NCBI RefSeq assembly: GCF_001431315.2
Contig: NZ_LKHV02000001.1
Location: forward strand, 2,418,001-2,482,000
Direction: 5' to 3'
Length of the DNA: 64,000 nucleotides
Source: Candidatus Berkiella cookevillensis
Lineage (GTDB): Bacteria > Pseudomonadota > Gammaproteobacteria > Berkiellales > Berkiellaceae
Of this stretch, positions 17,722 through 29,417 are shown piece after piece. How positions within the stretch are numbered: the first letter of the stretch is position 1; each line of letters opens with the position of its first letter. Position numbers and translations under genes: made by a program. The notes under the pieces are model-generated. The model was not told the origin of the DNA. It did no database searches and saw only the letters and a program-made list of their open reading frames with translations.

Positions 17722-18378
17722 CTATCTGAATTTATAATAAATATATACCCAGGCTTTCGCCCAACTTGCCTGATGAATGCCGGTATAGATAAGGGAAAAT
17801 GACTGCGTATCTAATTTACGAGTCACCGTAATAATATGGCTTCCTACTTTTAATTTTTCAAATAATTCATGTAAAGCTTGCCATGTTGCATCCGTCAATG
17901 CAGCAGCATTTACATATACGATATCTGCATCAGAAAAATCATAATGCAAAAAGTTATCTTTTATAACGGTTACAGTAGAATTATTTTCCTTTATTTTAGA
18001 GAGCATAGGCAATATAACAGTTGATGCAATCTCTTGTAAGCTTGCAATTTTTTCAATACCAACTGCTTTTAAGTCCTTAAACAATAATACGGCCGCTAAA
18101 AGTAAACGAGCATCGCCACAACCCAAATCATAGATTTTACAGTTTATATTTTTAGGAATCAGTGCACACAGATATAAAAAATCTTTAACGGATAATTCCC
18201 CATAAATTAAATCTGGATTTGTAGGTTCATATTCAATACGGTATTGTTTAGAAATAGAGTAACTTGGAATATTTTTATAGGCTTTTCTAAGTGTTTCTTG
18301 AACACAAATAAATTTAAAAAATTTCAAGAACAAAATAATATAATATGCTTTAAATTTTTGTAACACTGAAATTGTCAT
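17722..18378 (-). CDS. Dot1-like class I SAM methyltransferase with N-terminal membrane anchor
   Basis: A 218-residue protein. A hydrophobic, basic segment (residues about 11-26) could anchor it. The core follows the order of Dot1/DOT1L histone H3K79 methyltransferases: YGE at 59-61, SAM motif I YDLGCGDARLLLAA at 83-96, GIE at 107-109, an Asn after a strand in DADIVYVNAA (150-159), and LKVGSHIITV (176-185). Bacterial proteins with this fold exist and mostly lack known substrates. It starts 15 bases after the stop of the CDF exporter on the same strand, so it is probably co-transcribed. A generic lipid or small-molecule methyltransferase remains possible. Confidence 0.7.
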   Translation of the reverse strand: MTISVLQKFKAYYIILFLKFFKFICVQETLRKAYKNIPSYSISKQYRIEYEPTNPDLIYGELSVKDFLYLCALIPKNINCKIYDLGCGDARLLLAAVLLFKDLKAVGIEKIASLQEIASTVILPMLSKIKENNSTVTVIKDNFLHYDFSDADIVYVNAAALTDATWQALHELFEKLKVGSHIITVTRKLDTQSFSLIYTGIHQASWAKAWVYIYYKFR

Positions 18379-18393
18379 TCAAGCTCAAACCCT

Positions 18394-19302
18394 TCAATGA
18401 GCGCGAAAACTACAAGCATCGTCTGCATCTAAGCATCTCTCACGTTCGTATTGGAAGGTTGTATGTGAAATATGAAAATCTGACAACAAGATCTCTCGAA
18501 GTTCTTCAAAAACGCTCTCATGATCATATTGTGAGTCAATCACAATGTGTGCCGTTAAGCTAATTTTATCACTGGTGATAGCCCAAACATGTAATTCATG
18601 AATATCTAAAATGCCTTTTACTTTATATGCTTTCTCTTTCAATTGATTCAAGTCAATACCATCAGGCACCCCTTCTAGTAAAACATTAATACTTTGTTTA
18701 AATAGAACCCAAGCACGTGGCAAAATCCATAATCCAATGAAAACTGCAATCACAGAATCAACCCAAGCCCAGCCTGTAGCATAAATAATTAAAGAAGCAA
18801 TGATGACACTCACAGAGCTTATCATATCGCTCCATACTTCAAGATAAGCGCCCTTAATATTAAGGCTTTTATTTTTATCCGCTGCTAATAATCGCATCGA
18901 TACAAAATTGACGATTAACCCAATACCTGCAATTACAAACATGCCAACTGAATGGATTTCTGGCGGAGAAAATGCTCTCTGAAATGCCTCGTATATAATA
19001 TATATTGCGACAAAAAATAAAAGTATCGTATTAAAAGCAGCCGCTAAAATTTCAAAGCGATGATAGCCAAAGGTCCTCATCAGATCAGCTGGACGCTTAC
19101 TTATTTTAATAGCAAAAAGAGCAATCGCAAGTGCAGTTACATCTGTAACCATATGAGCAGCATCAGAAATTAAAGCAAGACTGCCTGTGACAACACCACC
19201 GATAACCTCAACAAGCATGAAACTAAATGTTAAGATCAATGCCCATATCAACGGCTTCTCTTTGGTACTGCTTGAAATAGAGTGGTTATGGTTAGCTCCC
19301 AT
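18394..19302 (-). CDS. czcD: CDF-family cation exporter, CzcD/ZitB-like
   Basis: A 302-residue cation-diffusion facilitator exporting Zn(II)/Co(II)/Cd(II) from cytoplasm to periplasm by proton antiport. A His-containing N-terminus (GANHNH) precedes six membrane segments. TM2 has the metal site SDAAHMVTD. In TM5 the residue aligned with the usual His is Glu (AYLEVWSDM), a variant I believe occurs in related proteins. A cytoplasmic ferredoxin-like domain follows, ending in a His/Cys/Asp-rich tail (CLDADDACSFRAH). It is divergent from czcCBA across 322 bases, an arrangement that suggests shared metal regulation, although no regulator gene is present. Confidence 0.92.
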   Translation of the reverse strand: MGANHNHSISSSTKEKPLIWALILTFSFMLVEVIGGVVTGSLALISDAAHMVTDVTALAIALFAIKISKRPADLMRTFGYHRFEILAAAFNTILLFFVAIYIIYEAFQRAFSPPEIHSVGMFVIAGIGLIVNFVSMRLLAADKNKSLNIKGAYLEVWSDMISSVSVIIASLIIYATGWAWVDSVIAVFIGLWILPRAWVLFKQSINVLLEGVPDGIDLNQLKEKAYKVKGILDIHELHVWAITSDKISLTAHIVIDSQYDHESVFEELREILLSDFHISHTTFQYERERCLDADDACSFRAH

Positions 19303-19624
19303 TGTCTTGCCTTCCTGTTTCCATACTGAAAATCTTAATTAAATAAATCATTCACCATATAATTATGGTGTCTGAACTTAAATATTGTACTCCCCTCATA
19401 TATAATTGTGCAATTTTTCAGACTCATGACTACCGCTATGCTCTCTTAGCAAAAAATAAATATAACCTTAGAGTTATCATGCTGTATCACATTGAGACAC
19501 ATTCTATAGTCTACAAACTTAAAACCTTTACTTCATATTACAAACATGTAAATAATAGATCCTTGCTTAATCTTGCCATTATTTTGTCAAGCTTAAAACT
19601 CACTTTAAAAATAGGAATTATTGC
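19303..19624. promoter_or_regulatory. Divergent promoter region of czcD and czcCBA
   Basis: The only non-coding DNA between the two divergent metal-efflux units, so both promoters and any metal-sensor site must be here. An imperfect dyad ACCATATAATTATGGT lies at about 19353-19368. AGGA precedes the czcC ATG. I cannot name a regulator site. Confidence 0.5.
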
Positions 19625-20917
19625 ATGCGGGTATTATGTATATGCTCAATATCATGGCTGTGTATATTTTCATTATGGGCCCAAGAACCACATTCTCCCC
19701 AATCACATACTTATGATGAATCTACTTATCAATCAAATGACATCATTACACTCAACCAAGCCATTCAAAAAACATTTATGTCTTCGCCCCGCTTACAATC
19801 TATTCAAGCACAAATAGAGGCAGCGCATGGTAATCAAAAACAAGCGAAATATCGGTTAAACCCTAGTTTTGAATTTGACGCAGAAAATTTTGCCGGCAAC
19901 AATGAATATCATGGTACAGCCGCTTCCGAATTTACCTACGGTATTTCACAGACCATAGAAATAGGGGGCAAACGCACAGCCCGTCAAAAATCAGCTCAAG
20001 CCGCCATGCAAATAGCCAAATCAAAACTTCAAACTGAAAAAATCAATCTTGCACGTGACGTGCAAATCGCATACCTAAATGTTTTAGGTGCAGAGGAAGC
20101 ATTAAAAATAACAACAGAACAAGAATCATTATCAAGAGAAATCTTAGCCAACGTCACTCAACGTGTTGCTGCTGCACGTGAACCAGAGATTCAATTGCAT
20201 AAAGCTAAAGTAGCACTCTCAATGAGCATGATAAAACGTGAACAATCCGTTAGACAATTAAAAATAGCAAAAGAACACTTAGCTCGATTCTGGGATGCAA
20301 CAAATCTTGAAGCATCATTGGATCATGCACATTTCTTCAATCTCAACGCACCTGAGAATTTAGAGCACTATTATCTGTGTCTAAAACAAGCGCCAGAACT
20401 CAGAGAATATGCTTTTCTAAAGGAAGAAAAAAAGTCAAATCTTGCACACGAAAAAGCCCAAGCCATACCAGATCCTACCTTTAATGCGGGTATACGCAAT
20501 TTTCGTGAGAATAGAAATCATGCTTTTGTACTCAGCGTTTCTCTGCCTTTACCAATTTTTGATCGAAACCAAGGCAATATTTATCGCGTTGCAGCCGAAA
20601 TAAATGAAGTTGATAGCAATCAAAAAAATACTGAACGCACCCTTAAAGAATATGTGAGTGAAAATTGGCATAATTGTCAGAGTGCTTATCAAGAAGCTTT
20701 ACAACTAAAAACCCACATTTTGCCAACTGCTCAAAAAGCTTTTTCTTTGGCTTATGAAGGATATCAAAAAGGGAAATACTCTTATATTGAAGTATTAGAC
20801 GCTCAGCGCACTCTTTCTGATGCAAACTCACAATATTATGAAGCATTGAAGCAATATCATAGTAGCCATGCAGAGCTAGAGCGTTTTAACAGAACACTTG
20901 AACAAATTGACATTTGA
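19625..20917 (+). CDS. czcC: CzcC-like outer-membrane channel of the heavy-metal RND pump
   Basis: A 430-residue outer-membrane factor. The ATG at 19625 has AGGA eight bases upstream. A signal peptide (LCICSISWLCIFSLWA) is followed by a short His-containing mature start (QEPHSPQSHTYDES). The long coiled-coil helices typical of CzcC/TolC follow, with FAGNNEYHG near the first strand and LSVSLPLPIFDRNQGN in the second half. It exports metal across the outer membrane with CzcB and CzcA. Its first 40 codons are duplicated in the fossil at 3868. It overlaps the possible TTG start of czcB. Confidence 0.92.
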   Translation: MRVLCICSISWLCIFSLWAQEPHSPQSHTYDESTYQSNDIITLNQAIQKTFMSSPRLQSIQAQIEAAHGNQKQAKYRLNPSFEFDAENFAGNNEYHGTAASEFTYGISQTIEIGGKRTARQKSAQAAMQIAKSKLQTEKINLARDVQIAYLNVLGAEEALKITTEQESLSREILANVTQRVAAAREPEIQLHKAKVALSMSMIKREQSVRQLKIAKEHLARFWDATNLEASLDHAHFFNLNAPENLEHYYLCLKQAPELREYAFLKEEKKSNLAHEKAQAIPDPTFNAGIRNFRENRNHAFVLSVSLPLPIFDRNQGNIYRVAAEINEVDSNQKNTERTLKEYVSENWHNCQSAYQEALQLKTHILPTAQKAFSLAYEGYQKGKYSYIEVLDAQRTLSDANSQYYEALKQYHSSHAELERFNRTLEQIDI

Positions 20918-20949
20918 AATGCCTACATAACAACAGAAATGGGAAAAAA

Positions 20950-21909
20950 ATGATCAGAAAAACCAAGTTCACTATAGCTTTCTTATCTATATTCACCAGC
21001 AGTCTAATATTGGGACTCAATACAATATTTAGTTCTGTTGCAATAGCCTCTGAACATAATCATGATTCTCAAGAACATGATTCAGAGGAAAATTCTGCAA
21101 GCTCACACATAACTGAAGAAGCCGCTCAACAGTCAAACATAAAAACAGAAATAGCAAAGAGTGGTATTATCAATCAATATACACCGCTGACGGGCAGAAT
21201 AACGTTAAATCGTAATACAACTGCCCAAGTTCGCGCACGATTTCCAGGCATTGTAAAGCAAGTACATGTGAATTGGGGAGATTTTGTTAAGGTAGGACAA
21301 CCACTTGCAAGTGTTGAAAGTAATGAAAGCTTAAAAAGCTACAATATCATTGCTCCTATCAATGGTATCGTATTAGCACGTAATACCAATTTAGGTGACG
21401 TTGCAAACAGCGATGCCTTGTTTACCATTGCGGATCTGTCTGAAGTTTGGGGTGAGTTTCATGTCTTTCCACGTGATTTAAATAAAATACAATCCGGCCA
21501 AGAAATAAAACTACAAACTATAGAAAATACAGTTAAATCAAATGCACATATTTCTATGCTACTCCCGACAGCAGATCCACTAAGCCAAACTGTTATCGCT
21601 ATTGTTCCTCTTTCAAATCAAGATGGAAGATGGCGACCTGGTATGATTATTGAGGGTGAAGCTCTGGTTCACAAAAAAGAAGTGCCACTCGTGGTACGTA
21701 CCTCAGCAATACAACGCTTTAAAGGTTCTAACGCCGTTTTTGCTAAGGTAGGAAGCACCTATGAAGTACATATGTTAGAGATAGGTGACAGTGATGGGAT
21801 ATGGACAGAAGTAAAAAGTGGTTTAAAACCAGGAACTGAATACGTCACTGAAAATAGCTTCATTATAAAAGCAGACATTGAAAAATCTGGTGCTTCTCAC
21901 GCTCATTAA
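20950..21909 (+). CDS. czcB: CzcB-like periplasmic adaptor of the heavy-metal RND pump
   Basis: A membrane-fusion protein of 319 residues. I chose the ATG at 20950 (MIRKTKFTIAFLSIF), preceded by a GGGAAA-rich stretch; a TTG at 20914 would add a hydrophilic leader in front of the signal. After the signal comes a metal-binding-like region SEHNHDSQEHDSEENSASSH. Then lipoyl/barrel-sandwich halves (RFPGIVKQVHVNWGDFVKVG and NIIAPINGIVLARNTNLGD), a beta-barrel and a membrane-proximal domain. It bridges CzcA and CzcC. The last gene of the operon starts 11 bases later. Confidence 0.92.
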   Translation: MIRKTKFTIAFLSIFTSSLILGLNTIFSSVAIASEHNHDSQEHDSEENSASSHITEEAAQQSNIKTEIAKSGIINQYTPLTGRITLNRNTTAQVRARFPGIVKQVHVNWGDFVKVGQPLASVESNESLKSYNIIAPINGIVLARNTNLGDVANSDALFTIADLSEVWGEFHVFPRDLNKIQSGQEIKLQTIENTVKSNAHISMLLPTADPLSQTVIAIVPLSNQDGRWRPGMIIEGEALVHKKEVPLVVRTSAIQRFKGSNAVFAKVGSTYEVHMLEIGDSDGIWTEVKSGLKPGTEYVTENSFIIKADIEKSGASHAH

Positions 21910-21917
21910 TGGAATAA

Positions 21918-25088
<3,171 letters not shown>

Positions 25089-25321
25089 ATAGAGGGCTTT
25101 GTCGTCAATATGTTAAAAGTTACAGTTAAAATCTTTTACAACTTGCCGAAAATCTAAGAAGCAAATTTCACAAAGCTTATAACAATGAATTTTTACAGCT
25201 ACATAGTCTATTTTTTAGCTTGTTCGCAACATCATCAATATGCACTCATGATGTATAAATAACAGATCTTATTTTTTAACGAAAATATAAACCTCGAAAA
25301 GACCATTACAGGAAAAAAATT

Positions 25322-25948
25322 ATGAGCAAACCCTATATTCGCTTAGATAAAAATAAAGCGGCTGTCTTATTAGTTGATCATCAATCAGGTTTACTATCAC
25401 TTGTACGTGATGTCCAACCAGATACTTTTAAAAACAATGTCTTAGCATTAGCTGATCTTGCACAGTATTTCGAATTACCAACAATTTTAACAACCAGTTT
25501 TGAAAGTGGCCCGAATGGCCCATTAGTACCAGAGCTTAAAAGCATGTTTCCAAATGCGCCTTATATAGCGCGTCCTGGCCAAATTAATGCCTGGGACAAT
25601 GAAGACTTTGTAAAAGCTATCAAAGCCACGGGGAAAAAACAATTGATTATTGCCGGTGTTGTTACTGAAGTATGCGTTGCTTTTCCAGCTCTTTCTGCTT
25701 TGGAAGAAGGCTTTGAGGTATTTGTGGTTACTGATGCCTCTGGCACTTTCAATGAAATGACACGACATTCTGCCTGGGATCGTATGTCAAATGCGGGTGC
25801 ACAATTAATGACCTGGTTCGGTGTTGCTTGCGAGTTACATCGCGATTGGCGTAATGATGTAGAAGGCCTAGGCGCTCTATTTTCCAACCATATACCCGAC
25901 TATCGTAATTTGATTTCTAGCTATACTACTTTGAAAGACAATAAATAA
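25322..25948 (+). CDS. ycaC: Isochorismatase-family hydrolase, YcaC-like
   Basis: A 208-residue cysteine hydrolase of the isochorismatase superfamily, closest by eye to E. coli YcaC, whose physiological substrate is not known. The Asp of the catalytic triad is in AVLLVDHQSGLL; the nucleophile Cys is in VTEVCVAFPALSALEEG, with the cis-peptide GVVTE before it. TSFESGPNGPLVPEL and RPGQINAWDN are typical of the YcaC branch. AGGA precedes the ATG. It stands alone, 230 bases after czcA, and converges on an SDR gene with a hairpin between the stops. Confidence 0.88.
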   Translation: MSKPYIRLDKNKAAVLLVDHQSGLLSLVRDVQPDTFKNNVLALADLAQYFELPTILTTSFESGPNGPLVPELKSMFPNAPYIARPGQINAWDNEDFVKAIKATGKKQLIIAGVVTEVCVAFPALSALEEGFEVFVVTDASGTFNEMTRHSAWDRMSNAGAQLMTWFGVACELHRDWRNDVEGLGALFSNHIPDYRNLISSYTTLKDNK

Positions 25949-25957
25949 AAAATTAGA

Positions 25958-25979
25958 CTCCAAGCTAAATTGCTTGGAG
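25958..25979. terminator. Hairpin between convergent ycaC and SDR genes
   Basis: CTCCAAGC and GCTTGGAG form a perfect 8-bp stem with a 6-base loop. Read on the minus strand it is followed by TCTAATTTTTT, a good intrinsic terminator for the SDR gene; on the plus strand the T-run is weaker and farther away. Confidence 0.7.
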
Positions 25980-25989
25980 CTTAGATTTA

Positions 25990-26826
25990 TCATTTTTTTC
26001 TCATCGCTTGCCAACGAAAAAAACGTGGTAATAAGCCTGGAAATACGCGATTCAAGATGACACCTAATTTACCACTCACTGTAATAATGCGTTCGCGCTG
26101 GCGTAGCCGTATGGCTTTTATGATAATTTTTGCCGCTTTATCTGCATCAAGGCGCAACCATTCTGGCAATGGATCTCGAGTACCTTCCTGATATATTCCC
26201 AGATTATTTACATTACGGATCTCGGTTTTAACAAAGCCTGGACTAATAAGCGTTACACTGATGCCATAAGGCGCTAACTCTGCGTATAAGGTTTCTGCCA
26301 AAGCAGTGATAGCATGTTTGCTCATCGCATAAGCTGCATATTTAGGTATAGAGATATGACCAGAAGCACTCCCAATAATAACCAACCTGCCCTGCGTCTT
26401 TTTTAAGTCATCCAAAGTAGCATACAGTGTCCGCAATACACCATATACATTCGTTTCAAATTGGCGCTGAAAATCAGTAAGCGTTAAATTTTCAACGTTT
26501 GCAACAACCCCAAAGCCTGCATTAGCAATCACGACATCAATAGATCCCAATTGCTGTTGTACTGTTGCAACAGCCTTTTCAATTTCTGTTTCCTTACTAA
26601 CATCACAGACAAGCGCTAAGGCTTGGCTATCTGACATTTTGCACAAGGAAGCAATTACCTCAAGTTTGTTAAAGCGCCTCGCCAATAAAGCTAATTTAGC
26701 TTTCTCTTGCGCAAACCCCTTAGCCAATGCTGCACCAATACCAGAAGAAGCACCAGTAATTAGTATTACTTTATCCTTGAAACTGTTTTTGAAATTTTGA
26801 GCATTATTGTCTTTAAGCTTTGTCAC
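25990..26826 (-). CDS. Short-chain dehydrogenase/reductase
   Basis: A 278-residue classical SDR using NAD(P)H. The Rossmann motif is TGASSGIGAALAKG (residues about 21-34), followed by NAG in VVIANAGFG, the catalytic Ser in VIIGSASGH, and YAMSK as the Tyr-Lys pair. The C-terminus is basic and Trp-containing (PRFFRWQAMRKK) with a weak hydrophobic stretch, as in SDR7C/YqjQ-like enzymes that act on lipid substrates. The substrate cannot be deduced. It is transcribed alone and ends at a good minus-strand terminator. Confidence 0.88.
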   Translation of the reverse strand: MTKLKDNNAQNFKNSFKDKVILITGASSGIGAALAKGFAQEKAKLALLARRFNKLEVIASLCKMSDSQALALVCDVSKETEIEKAVATVQQQLGSIDVVIANAGFGVVANVENLTLTDFQRQFETNVYGVLRTLYATLDDLKKTQGRLVIIGSASGHISIPKYAAYAMSKHAITALAETLYAELAPYGISVTLISPGFVKTEIRNVNNLGIYQEGTRDPLPEWLRLDADKAAKIIIKAIRLRQRERIITVSGKLGVILNRVFPGLLPRFFRWQAMRKK

Positions 26827-26887
26827 TTTAATTCAACCTATTCGCAAATTTTAAGTTATTTAAAAAACATTAAATAATCATATTTCT

Positions 26888-26897
26888 TTGGCTGTCC
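26888..26897 (+). repeat. Solo copy of the TTGGCTGTCC motif
   Basis: This decamer, followed by TAA, matches the ends of the inverted-repeat elements at 32885-33118 and 49546-49997. It lies alone between the SDR gene and a small plus-strand gene, so it may be one end of an eroded element. Confidence 0.5.
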
Positions 26898-27049
26898 TAA
26901 ATAAAATACTAAATTTTAGGCTCAGTCTGGACACGGCAACTGCTTGGCACGTATATTATCAATTTAAATATCTAGCTGACATGGCACAAAATGTTCCGTG
27001 ATATAGCCATATGATATTTTATGAGTGGCATATTATTTAAGGTTGTAAC

Positions 27050-27469
27050 ATGGGCCATATTTTTTCAAGTTTGAATATTTCCAATTGTGCAAATAAAGAT
27101 ACAGAAGACTTCGATATCGAAGCGCCTCCTCCAGCAGATAACACAGCATCCCTTTCCTCTCCAAATAGTTCACACACGTGTGTAATCGATGGTGGCGATG
27201 AAAGCAGTAGATCCAAGGAAAGTGATGACTGCATAATCATTCACGAGGATAAGCAATCTATTTTACCCTTCCCTCCCCAATTAGTAGCACAGAGACAGCT
27301 TCCACTAGATGAAATTTTTCTTGAAGTAACAGAAAGACTAAACTTCCAATACAAAGCTGCACGTAAAAGAGCATCTCATGCAAATTGTCAGACCAATGCA
27401 TCTTCAACAGATGGCACTGCCACGAATACTCCAGCTCAAGACGAGATCAGACTTCGCAAAAAATTCTAG
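27050..27469 (+). CDS. Hypothetical disordered protein with MGxxxS N-terminus
   Basis: A 139-residue protein with AAGG eight bases before the ATG. It starts MGHIFSSLNISNC, fitting the eukaryotic N-myristoylation pattern (Gly2, small residue at position 6) with a nearby Cys that could be palmitoylated. The remainder is Ser/Pro/Asp-rich and predicted by eye to be disordered (EAPPPADNTASLSSPNSS), with a basic patch KAARKRA and basic end RLRKKF. No known domain. It could be a membrane-targeted secreted protein; equally it could be an uncharacterised cytoplasmic protein. It precedes the beta-lactamase gene by 58 bases. Confidence 0.55.
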   Translation: MGHIFSSLNISNCANKDTEDFDIEAPPPADNTASLSSPNSSHTCVIDGGDESSRSKESDDCIIIHEDKQSILPFPPQLVAQRQLPLDEIFLEVTERLNFQYKAARKRASHANCQTNASSTDGTATNTPAQDEIRLRKKF

Positions 27470-27527
27470 TTATACATGAAAAATTTTGGTGAAATTTTTA
27501 AATATATTTAATTTGTAGGTCTTCATA

Positions 27528-28307
27528 ATGAATAAATGGCTCATATTGATTGTATGCTCTTTTCTCACAATCACTGCTCAAGGTTCAGAAAACTGTTTTC
27601 TAGCGACAGAAAATGGCAAAATTATCAAACAAGAAGGCGAATGCACAAAACGTCATTCCCCTTTTTCAACCTTTAAAATTCCACTTGCCGTAATGGGTTT
27701 TGATGCAAAGATCCTAAAAACACCATTAGAACCAGAATTAGCATTCACGCCTGAATTAAGACAACAATTGGGCGATCTCTTTCAACCCAATAAATACCCT
27801 ATCATGAAATTTCATGAAAAAGTACAAACACCCACATCTTGGATGCAATACTCCGTTATATGGTACTCACAAGAAATCACCAAACATTTAGGAAAGGATA
27901 ACTTTATTGCTTATATAAATAAGTTTAGCTATGGCAATAAAGATGTGTCAGGAACACCTGGTAAAAATAATGGCCTTTCTCATGCATGGCTTGGCAGTTC
28001 TTTACAAATATCACCTATAGAGCAAGTAGAATTTCTTGAGAAATTATCAAAAAACGAATTGCCTGCCTCAAAAAATGCTCAACAAAATACCATTCAAATT
28101 ATTAAACAAGAAAAAATATGGGATGATTGGCAACTATTTGGCAAAACAGGTGGTAGCTATCAAACAGGCTGGTTCGTGGGTTGGATAGAAAAAGGAGACA
28201 GACGCATCATATTTGCTCAATACATTGAGGCTGACAACCTACCCATTAGTGCAGGCAGAATTGCCAAAGAGATAGTAAAAGATAATCTCATAAGCCTTAT
28301 AACCTAA
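27528..28307 (+). CDS. Class D (OXA-type) beta-lactamase
   Basis: A 259-residue serine beta-lactamase with signal peptide (MNKWLILIVCSFLTITAQGS), acting in the periplasm. The active-site serine is in STFK (Ser47-Lys50). Other class D motifs are SVI in QYSVIWYSQEI (usually SxV), YGN in FSYGNKDVSG, the conserved AWLGSSLQISPIEQ block, and KTGG before the final strands (WFVGWI). All catalytic elements are kept, so it should be active. Chromosomal OXA enzymes of this type occur in Legionella and other environmental gammaproteobacteria. It is transcribed alone; a small inserted element follows 37 bases after its stop. Confidence 0.93.
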   Translation: MNKWLILIVCSFLTITAQGSENCFLATENGKIIKQEGECTKRHSPFSTFKIPLAVMGFDAKILKTPLEPELAFTPELRQQLGDLFQPNKYPIMKFHEKVQTPTSWMQYSVIWYSQEITKHLGKDNFIAYINKFSYGNKDVSGTPGKNNGLSHAWLGSSLQISPIEQVEFLEKLSKNELPASKNAQQNTIQIIKQEKIWDDWQLFGKTGGSYQTGWFVGWIEKGDRRIIFAQYIEADNLPISAGRIAKEIVKDNLISLIT

Positions 28308-28334
28308 GGCTCAATTTTAGCTTCTTATCTTGAG

Positions 28335-28532
28335 GGTGTATTCCCTGAGTGCTCCCCAGGAATTTCTACTAGGTTGTCATTTCAGAATTTTGCGAAGCAA
28401 AATATCTGGGATCCACAGGCGTTTTGCGCCTGGTAGCCCTTTGGGCTACTGGATGCCAGCCTTCGCTGGCATGACATATTATCTGATTTTTTCGGAATAA
28501 AAATTTTGTTGAGATCACTCAGGGTGTATTCC
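28335..28532. mobile_element. 178-bp MITE-like element (28345-28522) with 10-bp target duplication
   Basis: GGTGTATTCC occurs at 28335-28344 and again at 28523-28532, a direct duplication. Between them the element begins CTGAGTGCTC and ends GATCACTCAG, terminal inverted repeats that match in 9 of 10 bases. The interior holds four small hairpins: ATTTTGC/GCAAAAT, GGCG/CGCC, TAGCCC/GGGCTA, GCCAGC/GCTGGC. It has no coding capacity. It lies between the OXA gene and the 3' end of the oxygenase-like gene, whose stop codon is inside the right terminal repeat. Confidence 0.8.
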
Positions 28533-29286
28533 TACATGCCCAGTAAGCAGAACGAGAAGCAGGATTGATAGCAGGGAAAGGGATTTTCTTTTGCATCTCT
28601 GCATTGAAAATCCCATCAACTCGAATACTAAAATTGAGTGTTTGAGCCGGATCAGACCCATGTAATTGATTGACCGTATCAAACCAAGCAGAATACGATT
28701 CGATATACTGTTTTTGCTTGTTGTGATAAACATAAAATCGTTTATTAAAATTCGTCCTAAACCAAATAAATTCATGACACAAATCTTGAAAAGAGTGATC
28801 GCGATGCGCAGTCACCCCATGCCCCCCCTTGTCAAAAATAATCATAATTCTCGCTGTTTTCTCAAAGGGTAAAGTACGGATAAAAGCCATTAAAAGAGGA
28901 ACTTGCTTCGCATACTTTGTTAAATTCCATAGCTCAGGCTTATTAATATCAAGATAGTCATATTCAGTAGCATGTCGCGTTAGCTGCACAACGTAGCTTT
29001 TGGTTACTTTACTTTGCCACGGAAATTGTGTTATTTCTCCAGTTTCAAAATGTCGTGTATTCGCTTGCTCCGTCATTAAATAGGATTCAATAAACTGCGT
29101 TACTTCTTGATCAATTGCTTTTAATTGCTTTGTATCTATAAATTCATCCATCGATTTATAGCATGGATATTGTATGATTGGCATAACTGGATACTGCTTT
29201 GAAATTAGATTAAGCTTGATGTTTAAATATACATCTTTCATTCGCTGAAAGTAGTTAGAAAATAGGCTTGTTTTTTTCTTTTTCAT
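28519..29286 (-). CDS. Probable 2-oxoglutarate/Fe(II)-dependent oxygenase-like protein
   Basis: A 255-residue soluble protein. The pattern of an Fe(II)/2OG facial triad is visible in order: His and Asp in TAHRDHSF, a distal His in VNQLHGSDP, and Arg in NFSIRVDG for 2-oxoglutarate. The N-terminus is basic. The fold resembles Asp/Asn beta-hydroxylase-like enzymes, but I cannot name a substrate. The C-terminus is altered: the stop TGA at 28519-28521 lies in the right terminal repeat of the inserted element, and the uninterrupted target would have read two residues further (Ser-Arg) before a TAA. It is divergent from the O-methyltransferase gene. Confidence 0.65.
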   Translation of the reverse strand: MKKKKTSLFSNYFQRMKDVYLNIKLNLISKQYPVMPIIQYPCYKSMDEFIDTKQLKAIDQEVTQFIESYLMTEQANTRHFETGEITQFPWQSKVTKSYVVQLTRHATEYDYLDINKPELWNLTKYAKQVPLLMAFIRTLPFEKTARIMIIFDKGGHGVTAHRDHSFQDLCHEFIWFRTNFNKRFYVYHNKQKQYIESYSAWFDTVNQLHGSDPAQTLNFSIRVDGIFNAEMQKKIPFPAINPASRSAYWACRNTP

Positions 29287-29417
29287 AATGGCATGTTATA
29301 TAATCACAGTATATGTGTTCAAAGGGAAAAGGTTCTTTAGAACTATAATACATGAGAATAACAATAAAACGGAACAAGCAAGTGCAACACAATCCAAGCC
29401 AATTGTCATGACAATAA

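Noticed and set aside
19365-19817. Plus-strand frame over the czcD-czcC gap
   Set aside because: It runs into czcC in another frame, has no ribosome site and reads as Lys/Tyr/Leu-rich noise of AT-rich DNA.
28377-28480. Small structured RNA or riboswitch downstream of the beta-lactamase
   Set aside because: The four short hairpins lie inside an element with terminal repeats and a target duplication, so a mobile-element origin explains them better.
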